NCBI RefSeq assembly: GCF_018873765.1
Contig: NC_057925.1
Location: 47,213,010-47,277,009 of the forward strand
Direction of reading: 5' to 3'
Origin: Telopea speciosissima
Lineage: Eukaryota; Streptophyta; Magnoliopsida; Proteales; Proteaceae
Length of the DNA stretch: 64,000 nucleotides
Position 1 is the stretch's first letter. Each line of letters opens with the position of its first letter. This document shows, in pieces, positions 55,536 to 64,000 of the stretch. Made by a program: the position numbers and the translations under genes. The notes under the pieces were generated by a model. It made no database searches. It was not told the origin of the DNA and saw only the letters and a program-made list of their open reading frames with translations.

Positions 55536-57367
55536 TCACTGCAGATGCCGCTCCACCTCATGCCTTCCCCTCAATGAATGAAGCTCCTCCTCCAAAGCAA
55601 GAACCCTAGCCGAGCTCTCGGCCGCACCAGTGAAGTCACACGCAGCTCCTCGGACACCTCTAGGAGCTTCCCGGACGCCACAATGAGCTCCCAGGCACCC
55701 TCTGCGCGTCAGCCTCGGCCCTCTCACGGGCATCGACTCCGACCCTGGAGCTCCCCTCTCCACGTCACGCAGGTTGCGCTGTATCTGCACCTCCCGAGAA
55801 GCGTGACCCTCCAGTCGAAGCACCGCCTCAGCAATACGGTGATGGACCTACAATCAACATGGCAAGAGATAAAATAGTGTAAAAATAAATGGAGCAATGG
55901 ACATGAGGAGACAGGGAAGGAATAACTCACCGAAGCCATGTCATGGTAGAGAGTCTGGGCCAGACAAGCATCGCTAAGCCTCTGCAAGGCCATCCTCGCG
56001 GTAGGGAGCCTGCCCCTATCCACCCACTCCGCGATACGCCGGCCTCGGCCAAGGTCGAGCCCTCCAAGCACGCCCAAGGTGATCACGGGGACTCACCCGG
56101 CGTGGGAAGATCATGCAGGACCGCCCGAAGAACTCACACCCTTCCCCTTGGAAAGGGGCAATACAGAAGGAATCGGAAGGAACAACGAGAGGGAGGCAGA
56201 GGCGCGAGCACGAACGCCACCGTCACCAGGAGAAGTACGGGGAAGGAGGACCCGCACGCGCAGCTCGTCACGCGGGCATGTCCTGGTCCACCCTTCCGCT
56301 TCGCTTCAACAACCACAGCGCGAAGCACCACTAACATCGGTCACTCCAAGAGATGGACCACCACGAGAAGCGGCCTTCCTCCGCAGATTACCGCGAGCAA
56401 ATCAAGTCCGGACGCGTATCCACTGCATAGATCGACCCACCAATCAGATGACACATACATTCAAATACCAACATGCCAATCAAGTACAAAAGACAATGCT
56501 CTTACCAGGACTCAGCTTCCAGAGAGACAGGAAGGCCTCCGAGTCCAACTCCTGGACGTGGAACGGATCGCGACCCAGGCACAGCTTGAGGGAGTCACCC
56601 TCAAAATCACTCAGCTCAAGCCCCTGATTGACCCTCTTGAGGTCAATAACTTCCCTAACGGTCCGTAGTGGGTATCGGGGGACCGTGGCAAAAAAGAAGT
56701 GATCCCTCCAATACTTCACGTTGCTAGTAATCCCCGTGAGAAGCTCCACAGAGGCATAGGGCCCCTTGAGCACGCGACGAGCAAAGTGATAACATCCATG
56801 GTTCCCCTTCTTCAACAGATAAAAGTGGGAGAACAGGGGAACAGTGGTGGACCGCCCCCGGCGGGCGAAGAAGACATAGAAACCCAAGATCACCCTCCAA
56901 GAGTTGGGCAACACCTGCCCAGGGGTGAGGTGCCAATGCTCTAACACCAACTCGACAAAGCGAGGGATAGGAAGGCGAAGGCCCTGGAGGAAAAATGCAC
57001 GGTAGAGGCAGATCTCCCCCGCACGATGAGAGAAGGCATACTCGCTAGGCCCAGGAGCGCGCAACATGACCTCGGCGGGAATATGAAACTCCTCACGGAG
57101 GGAAACCAAGTCAGAGGGTGACAAGACGCTAGCAACAGGGCCTAACCTATCAGCAGGACCGGCAGCTGAGGATGCCGCCCCAGAGGGCTGACGATCCCTA
57201 CGGGGACCGGAGACACTAGAAGGTCCCACTCGTCCACCAGTATCACTGGGGGAGGGTATAGAGGGCGGAGTACCCACAGAAGAAGGCGATCCGGGGGAAC
57301 ACTCCTCCGAAGATCCAACCCCGACTGAAGCAGGACCAAGGTCACCAGGGAACGACATGAAGGACAA
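55536..57367 (-). CDS. Antisense extra ORF, plant gypsy-type (Transposase_28-like), spliced
   Basis: On minus from ATG 57367: a Ser/Pro/Gly-rich leader, then LVSLREEFHIPAEVMLRAPG, FSHRAGEICLYRAFFLQGLR and LPIPRFVELVLEHWHLTPGQ. These are the signature of the putative gypsy-type transposon domain (Transposase_28). Exon 1 probably ends at 56503 (donor GTAAGAGC). A middle exon near 56086-55931 (WVDRGRLPTARMALQRLSD) ends at donor GTGAGTTATT (55930). An 83-bp intron ends at acceptor ..attgtag (55848), and the last exon (55847-55536) is a coiled-coil-like VLRLEGHASREVQ...LEEELHSLRGRHE. The structure between 56502 and 56086 is uncertain. Similar extra ORFs, sense or antisense, are known in Tat-lineage retrotransposons. 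Their function is unknown. Confidence 0.6.
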
Positions 57368-57861
57368 GAGGGGAACGAACTACTTACTCGAGAAAGCAAT
57401 CTCCCTGAAGCTGGCAAGAAAAAGGAAAGGAATGTCACCTGCAAAATATAAATAGCAGATCCATCACATACAAGAGGAGGAATAGGGAAGAAGAACGAGG
57501 GTCCATCACGTCCACGCCACGGCCACCATAGGCGCGGCATCACCGGCAAGCCGTGGACCACACCCAGGCATGGCCACCCAGCGCCTCCAGGCGGCCTCAG
57601 TGCGGCGGCCTCACCGCGGGCGCAGCCTCAGCCGCGGGCGCGGCCTCACCACGGGCGCGGCAATCTGTTGCGTCAAGAAATCGTCGAGCGGTCCTGCGAG
57701 TGCCGTCACCTGCAAGTGGACCAAAGGGGTCAATCAGAGAGAACCGGTGTGGTGCCGGCCTAGGGCTCTCCGATGCCAAAGTTAGATCTCCTGGCGCAAA
57801 CAGATGAGTAGTGAGTATTCAGTATGAGTTTTGATGTCCCCTATGGGGTTGTGTACCTTTG

Positions 57862-57871
57862 CCTTTTATAG
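57862..57871 (-). promoter_or_regulatory. Candidate TATA box
   Basis: ctataaaagg on minus, about 500 bp upstream of ATG 57367. Confidence 0.5.
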
Positions 57872-58189
57872 TAGCATATGGCGGTGTGGAGAGTCCCCGT
57901 TTGATTGACGATTGTGCCGTTGAGTGGATAGAGGCCCTGGGTAACGGGGCTCTATCCTGATTGGCCATCTCCCCGCGGGAGGGAGTGTCCTGGTGGCATC
58001 AGGATCCTTGGTGGATAGATATCCGCGTGTGGTGATAACGTCCTTGGTGCTTGAATCCGTCTGGATGACGTGACTTCTAAGCGGTGGCCTAGAGTCCTGG
58101 TGGTGACATGAGTCTTGTAGCGATACGATCGGGTCATAGGTGAGTGGCCCCCACCTCACGTTTGTGTCCACGATGCTGTGCCTGGGTGA

Positions 58190-58770
58190 GAGGCCGCTCC
58201 TGGATGTGGCCGCGCCTGGGTGGTGGTCGCGCCTGGGTGAGGCCGCGCCTAGGTGAGAGGCCGCGCCTCGGTGTAGCCACGCCTGGGTGAGAGGCCGCGC
58301 TGGATGTGGCCGCACCTAGGTGAGGCCGCGCCGAGTGGTGGCGCGCTCGGGTGTGGCTACGCCTTGGTGAGGCTGCGCCTGAGTGGTGGCGCGCTGCAGT
58401 GCAGCCGCGCCTGGGTGTGGCGCGCTGGGTGCAGGCCGCGCTGGGTGTGGCCGTGCTGGTGCGCAGCCGCGCTGCTGGGTGTGGCCGCTGGGTGCGAGCC
58501 GCGCTGGGTGCAGGCGCGCTGCTTGGGTGTGGCAGCGCTGGGTGCGGCGCGCGTTGGGTGTGGCGCGCTGGGTGCGAGCCACGCTGCTGGGTGTGGCCGC
58601 GCCGGTGCGAGCCCGCGCTGCTGGGTGTGGCCGCGCTGGGTGCAGGCCACGCTGGGTGCAAGCCACGCCGGGTGTGGCCGCGCTGGGTCGAGGCCTCCTG
58701 GGTGTGGCCACGCCTAGGTGAGGCTGCGCCGAGTGGAGGCCACGCCTTGGTGCGCCGCGCCGGGTATTGG
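58190..58770. repeat. GC-rich degenerate tandem repeat
   Basis: About 580 bp built of variants of gtgtggccgcgctgggtgca and gaggccgcgcctgggtga, roughly 20-30 bp per unit. It opens long spurious frames in all directions. Related shorter tracts flank the centre of the palindrome (57590-57660 and 59455-59640). Confidence 0.85.
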
Positions 58771-58868
58771 GACCTCTGGTTCGTTTCCCTTGGTTGGAGC
58801 GGGTCGCCTGTGACACGTGGCGGCCACCGATTGGCCCGATGAATATTGGATGTATCATTTGCCCCCCA

Positions 58869-59454
58869 CTCTCTTGGGATAGGATGTCCAAGAGAGTAGA
58901 TGCCTTTACATAGTGAGGGGTCCGCTGCGAATAAACTTTCCTGTGGGGTTTGCCCGTAAATCCACTAATGAGGTAGGAGAGGTTGGGGGTTCAAACCTTA
59001 CCTCCTACACTTTTTCTTTTTATTTTTTGTGGGTATATGTTCCTTCCTCTCCCTTCTTCTTTCACTTCTCATTTCTCTTTCTTACTTTTTGTCTTCCCTT
59101 TTGCTCTCCTTTAATTCTCCCTTTTTGTCTTTTGTCCTCTTTTTGGTGTCCACCATGTGTTTGTTTTTGGGTCACCTCCACTAGTATCCACTTTGCTTGA
59201 TTTTGGGGTCCTTGTGCTTGGGTTGTGTTCTCTTGGTGCCTTGGTTTGCTTGGAAAGCTTGAGTGGTGCTTGGCTTGAGTGCCTTGCCTCTTGTGACCTC
59301 TATTCCTTGGTTGTGCCTAGTGGTGTGGCTACGTCATCGCCGTGTGCTTGTCCTTCCGGCGCGATCACCTTTTTTCTGAGGTACATCGATTCTAGCCCTC
59401 CTTTTTTCTTTTTTTTATTTTTTTTTATTTTTTTATTTTGTGTGGGGTGTCTCC
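58869..59454. other. Non-palindromic centre of the inverted module
   Basis: A 28-bp hairpin (ctctcttggg...ccaagagag) lies at 58870-58897. The rest is T-rich on plus, with a gggttcaaacc motif at 58987. No gene seen. It has no counterpart on the left half. Confidence 0.4.
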
Positions 59455-60810
59455 TCGAGGCCGCGTCCCGCGGGTGTGGTGTGGCCGCCCCCGGCGGGAG
59501 TGGCCGCGGTGAGGCCGCGCCCGCGGGTGTGGCCGCGGTGAGGCCACACCCGCGAGTGTGGCCGTGCCCGCGGGTGTGGCCGCGCCCGCGGTGAGGCCGC
59601 GCCTGCTGGTGCGGCCGAGGTGAGGCCGCGCCTGCGGGTGTGGCCGCCTGGCGGCGCTGGGTGGCCATGCCTGGGTGTGGTCCACGCCTTGCCGGTGATG
59701 CCGCGCCTATGGTGGCCGCGGCGTGGGCGTGATGGACCCTCGCTCTTCTTCCCTATTCCTCCTCTTGTATGTGATGGATCTGCTGTTTATATTTTGCAGG
59801 TGACCTTCCTTTCCTTTTTCTTGCCAGCTTCAAGGAGATTGCTTTCTTGAGTAAGTAGTTCATTCCCCTCTTGTCCTTCATGTCGTTCCCGGGTGACCTT
59901 GGCCCCGATCGGCTGGGTTGGATCTTCGAGAGGAGCGTTCCCGGATCGCCTTCTTACGTGGGTACTCCGCCCTCTATACCCTCCCCTAGTGATACTGATG
60001 GACGAGTGGGACCTTCTAGTGTCTCCGGTCCCCGTAGGGATCGTCAGCCCTCTGGGGCGGCATCCTCAGCTGCCGATCCTGCTGATAGGTTAGGCCCTGT
60101 TGCTAGCATCTTGTCACCCTCTGACTTGGTTTCCCTCCGTGAGGAGTTTCATATTCCCGCCGAGGTCATGTTGCGTGCTCCTGGGCCTAGCGAATATGCC
60201 TTCTCTCATCGTGCGGGGGAGATCTGCCTCTACCGTTCATTTTTCCTCCAGGGCCTATCCCTCGCTTTGTCGAGTTGGTGTTAGAGCATTGACACCTCAC
60301 CCCTAGGCGTGTGTTGCCCAACTCTTGGAGGGTGATCTTGGGTTTCTATGTCTTCTTCGCCGCAGGGCGTACGCCCTTGTTCCCTGTTCTCCCACTTTTA
60401 TACGTTGAAGAAGGGGAACCATGGATGTTATCACTTTGCTCACCCCGTGCTCAAGGGGCCCTATGCCTCTGTGGAGCTTCTCACGGGGATCACTAGCAAC
60501 GTGAAGTATTGGAGGATCGCTTCTTTTTTGCCACGGTCCCCCGATGCCCACTACGGACCGTTAGGGAAGTTATTGACCTCAAGAGGGTCAATCGGGGCTT
60601 GAGTGAGTGATTTTGAGGGTGACTCCCTCTGCGTGCCTGGGTCGCGATCCGTTCCACGTCCAAGAGTTGGACTCGGAGGCCTTCTGTCTCTCTGGAAGCC
60701 GAGTCCTGGTAAGAGCATTGTCTTTGTACTTGATTGGCATGTTGGTATTTGAATGTATGTGTCATCCGATTGGTTGGCCGATCTATGCGGTGGATACAGC
60801 GTCCAGGACT
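59455..60810 (+). pseudogene. Inverted copy of the extra ORF, truncated and frameshifted
   Basis: Inverted copy of 57640-56480 at high identity. From ATG 59871 it reads MSFMSFPGDLGP, then LVSLREEFHIPAEVMLRAPG and FSHRAGEICLYRSFFLQGL. A small deletion near 60250 shifts the frame, and further shifts follow to RDPFHVQELDSEAF (60650). The segment holding the middle and last exons of the left copy (55365-56300) is missing. The copy is not functional. Confidence 0.8.
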
Positions 60811-61264
60811 TGATTTGCTTTGCGGCAATCATGCGAGGAAGGCCGCTTCTCAGGGTGGTCCATCTGCTGGAGTGACCGATGTTAGTGGTGCTTCTGCGCC
60901 TGTGGTTGTGGCACTTTCGGGTGTAGCTGTGGTGGGGAGCGCTCCGGTGTTAGAGGTGGAGGCTGCCCTGCCTGAGGGGGGTGCTGCTGCGCGTCCTCCT
61001 GAGGCGGACATGATGTCTTTAGCTGGGTCGGAGGTGACCCACCACTCTGTGATCCCTTGACCTTACGGTCGTCCCGATCCTGTAGACGTCTCAACCTTTT
61101 TCCTTTTTTGAACTTGAGTTGTAATTACTATGACTTTTCTATGTGATCGCTTTTGCTTTTCTTTGCTTACCTTGTCTCTTGGTGATTATTTGCGCGTTGA
61201 TGCTCTCTGACCCTTGATAGTCCTCGGATTTTGGTAGTGACGTCGTGCCTTGGTGATCCTCTGA
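60811..61264 (+). repeat. Inverted copy of the flank between extra ORF and array
   Basis: Reverse complement of 55075-55365 plus 56300-56420: ggtcgtcccgatcctgtaga, cttgagttgtaattactatg, gtgattatttgcgcgttgat all match inversely. It shows that the palindrome arms extend without a break from array to ORF. Confidence 0.85.
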
Positions 61265-61812
61265 CCTTGGTGTTGGCATGTCGCCTTAGGCATGAAGCCT
61301 CAATGTTGGCATGTTGCCTTAGGCTTGAAGCCTCGGTGTTGGCATGTCGCCTTAGGCACGAAGCCTCGGTGTTGGCATATCGCCTTAGGCACAAAGCCTC
61401 AGTGTTGGCATATCGCCTTAGGCATGAAGCCTCAATATTGGCATATCGCCTTAGGCACGAAGCCTCAGTGTTGGCATATCGCCTTAGGCACGAAGCCTCA
61501 GTGTTGGCATATCGTCTTAGGCATGAAGCCTCAATATTGGCATGTCGCCTTAGGCACGAAGCCTCAGTGTTGGCATATCGCCTTAGGCACGAAGCCTCAG
61601 TGTTGGCATATCGCCTTAGGCACGAAGCCTCGATGTTGGCATGTTGCCTTAGGCACGAAGCCTCAGTGTTGGCATATCGCCTTAGGCACGAAGCCTCAGT
61701 GTTGGCATATCGCCTTAGGCATGAAGCCTCAGTGTTGGCATATCGCCTTAGGCACGAAGCCTCAGTGTTGGCATATCGCCTTAGGCACGAAGCCTCAGTG
61801 TTGGCATCTCGC
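61265..61812 (-). repeat. 33-bp tandem array, 16 units, inverted right copy
   Basis: The unit on plus is gttggcatatcgccttaggc plus acgaagcctcagt, the reverse complement of the left-array unit. It is open on plus and joins gag in frame at 61813. Confidence 0.95.
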
Positions 61813-63999
61813 CGCAGAGCCAACGACCAGGACCATGTCCCTCTGGAGGAGGAGATCCCCCTTAATGACCAGTTCGTGATCGCCGAGCCCAACAATGACG
61901 AGGCCAACGATGTGGTGGTGGAGGTGACACCTGACCCCAATGCTCCAGCCACTGTGGGTCAGATCAACGACCTGCAACGACAGATCCTCGGTGAACAACG
62001 ACTCTTTCGAGAATACCTGACGCAGCGTGCGACATCTCACCGTCGGAGGACTTCACCAGCAGCAAGGGTGGAGTCCATACCTCAACAAGAGCCAAACCCT
62101 AGGAGATCATCTCCCAGGGGCGCGAGATCAGAGAGACTTGCGCGACAGGCAACCCCCACTCCGCAGCGGGGGGAGCCTTCCCAGCATCCCAGGAGAACAA
62201 GAGACCTCTCACCACGGTCAGAACGTGGGAGGACGCCAACACCCAGGGCGAGGGTGTCTAGCCCGCAGAGATCGGTCCGGAGGTCTATGTTCGACGGACG
62301 ACTGGAAGAAAGTCACATACCACGACGAAGCCGGACCTACAGAGAAGAAAGCCCCTCACCTTCACGACAGGATTCATCACGGCGTGACCATTCCCCATCC
62401 TACCAACACTCAAGGCGGGAGGGGACATCCGGGAGAGAGCGTGAACGAGGTCGCAGCCGAACGTCCGCCGGCGTGGGGGCGGACACGGACGAGGAGCTCG
62501 ATCAAAGACTCGCGACCTGGATGAGAAGTGGAAGGGTTGAAGAAGCAAACCAAAGGCGAGACACATTCCATACCGGACAACACCCCTTCTCGGAGAGATC
62601 ATGTCACCCACACTACCTTCCGTGTTTCGACTACCCACCTTTGAACTCTACAAAGTGGTACCACCGACCCTAATGACCACATCAACTACTTTAATGGCAT
62701 GATGACGCTGTATGGGGTCTGGACGTGGTATCTGTCGGGCATTCCTGCGTCCCTTAAGGGAGCAGCCACATCATGGTTCTCCAGGCTACGACCGAGATCT
62801 ATATGCTCGTTTGCGAGCTATGTGAACAGTTCATCACCCGTTTCCAAAGCAGCGTCAAGCGGAAGAAGACCACCGTCAATCTACTAAACGTGGTACGAAC
62901 CCTGGGGAATCTCTCGGGAATACGTTACAGGTTCACCAAGGAGTCCCTGGAGGTTCGAGACTTGGATGACCAGACACAAACATGCAGCCCTAGCAGGAGG
63001 TATTAGGAACTGGACTTGATCAAGGACCCGCACGTCATGAGACCAGGACTATGAAAGAGCTCCTGGAGCGGTGCAACGAGTTTGCAAATATGGCCGAGGT
63101 ACTACAAGCTAGAACAAAAATAATCGAGGCCAAGCCACAGGACAACAAGAGGCCAGCACCTGATGACCGCAAAGAGGGTAAGAGGTCGAGGACAGAGCGC
63201 CGACAAGAGCAGAGCGACCGCCCATCCAGGAGGACAGATCGCCGCCCAGAGAGAAGTGAGAGGGCAAGCACCCCCGAGTTCACACCATCTTGAACACCAC
63301 CAGGTCCCGGATACTCATGCGAGATCCAGGACCGTGACCTACTCCATTGGCCACGACCCATGCTAGCGGCGCTTGAGAGAAGCGAAACCCTAACAAATAT
63401 TGTCTCTTCCACAAAGAGAATGGGCACGACACAGAGGAGTGCTATCAATTGAAGAGAGAGATAGAACAACTGGTAAAAGCAGGAAGCTTGAACAAATATG
63501 TGAAGGGGAGACGTGACAACCGCTCAGGCCAAGGAGATAGAGGTCGCGACGGAGACAGAGTGGAGCCGAGACGAGTAGAAAGAAGAACAGATCGAGAGAG
63601 AGACCGCCCAGAAGAGCGGAGAGATGCCACAAAACCTAGTGGCACCAAGGGACCTCCCATCCTCACCATACTTGGAGGACCAGGGCAAGAGTCCACCAGA
63701 AAAGCTAAAGCTCATGCCAGGTTCGTGGGAGTGGCAGAGAAGCCCAGCAAGATAGCCAAGACTGAGGCGGTGATCTCCTTCTCAGATGAAGACTTGGAAG
63801 GACTAAACTTCCCGCATGAAGATGCCTTGGTAGTACAGTGGAGGTGGCCAATCGACTGCACAGTGGTCTGATAGACACGGGCGTCTGTTGACGTACTCTC
63901 CTTGGACGCCTATCGACAGTTCGGGTTGGGGACGACCAGCTCAAACCGAGCCCACTTATCTCCATGGATTCTCAGGTGCCACCGCCTCCATCGAGGTAC
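61813..63999 (+). pseudogene. Ty3/gypsy (Tat-lineage) gag and start of protease, copy E2
   Basis: Begins exactly at the end of the array, in frame: ASRRRANDQDHVPLEEEIPL, then a Pro/Arg/Ser-rich region with RSERGRTPTP, DEELDQRLATWM, and a frameshift near 62670. From 62680 it is nearly identical to E1 (49520 onward): SWFSRLRPRSICSF, CEQFITRFQSSVK, and an EECYQLKRE-type segment near 63440. The protease motif near 63870 is frameshifted (gatagacacgggcgtctgtt). No LTR, primer-binding site or ATG precedes gag. The window ends inside the protease. Confidence 0.85.
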
Positions 64000-64000
64000 C

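Larger units (their letters stand above)
57560..58868 (-). repeat. Candidate LTR (minus orientation) upstream of the extra ORF
   Basis: On minus, TGGGGGGCAAATGATACATC (from 58868) and gccgccacgtgtca resemble starts of Tat-type LTRs. A TATA box ctataaaagg lies at 57871-57862, followed by actttggcatcggagag (about 57785), like the U5 of these LTRs. It would drive the antisense ORF. No second copy is in the window, so the assignment rests on motif resemblance. Confidence 0.4.

Noticed and set aside
58134..58891. Several 110-190 aa ORFs rich in Ala, Arg, Pro, Gly or Cys
   Set aside because: They overlap in all frames over the GC-rich degenerate tandem repeat and share no protein motifs.

Overview
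This is plant nuclear DNA, most likely from a dicot. It is AT-rich, carries several classes of plant transposable elements (Ty1/copia, Ty3/gypsy of the Tat lineage, LINE, hAT-like, MITEs), and holds a family of single-exon F-box genes of the F-box plus F-box-associated (FBA) domain type. I cannot name the species. There are no rRNA genes, CRISPR arrays or bacterial features. Only two or three genes look intact. The rest is relics and repeats.

Layout. 1-2.4 kb: a gypsy-LTR-like region, then a small MITE. 2.7-5.7 kb: the 3' part of a LINE, split by a 1,980-bp fold-back element with LTR-type ends and a perfect 5-bp target duplication. 5.7-7.3 kb: a dispersed repeat family seen three more times in the window. 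7.3-10.9 kb: a decayed, rearranged Ty1/copia element. 11.6-13.0 kb: an F-box pseudogene interrupted by a solo LTR. 15.4-16.1 kb: a DUF247 relic. 21.4-49.5 kb: the F-box cluster, all on the minus strand. Its members are an intact subfamily A gene at 21.4-22.6 kb, a subfamily B pseudogene at 27.8-29.0 kb, a subfamily A gene with a duplicated tail at 33.9-35.3 kb, a fragment at 37.8-38.5 kb cut by a gypsy LTR-gag piece, an N-terminal relic near 41.1 kb, an intact subfamily B gene at 43.1-44.3 kb, and a 5'-truncated subfamily A pseudogene at 49.0-49.5 kb. The A/B alternation and the shared spacers show that a block holding one A and one B gene was tandemly duplicated. MITEs, hAT elements and large inverted repeats then inserted differently into each copy. 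A lone terminal exon of a uridine kinase/uracil phosphoribosyltransferase gene lies at 47.2 kb.

49.5-64 kb is GC-richer and is a Ty3/gypsy (Tat-lineage) complex. It starts inside gag with no LTR, at the point where the last F-box pseudogene breaks off. A frameshifted gag-protease-RT-RNase H-second RNase H-integrase is followed by sixteen 33-bp repeats and an antisense, spliced-looking ORF with a plant gypsy-type (Transposase_28-like) domain. The same repeat array and ORF then recur in inverted orientation, and a second gag copy (plus strand) starts directly at the end of the inverted array. The two gag copies are about 13.16 kb apart. The result is a palindromic module, array-ORF-spacer-ORF-array, lying between two same-orientation gag-pol units.

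Functionally, the only probable host proteins are substrate receptors of SCF ubiquitin ligases. The window is best read as an F-box tandem cluster being expanded and eroded by transposons. The most unusual structures are the fold-back LTR element (2840-4819), the kilobase-scale inverted repeats beside the F-box genes (29.3-32.6 kb and 44.6-45.9 kb), and the palindromic Tat-lineage module (54.5-61.8 kb).
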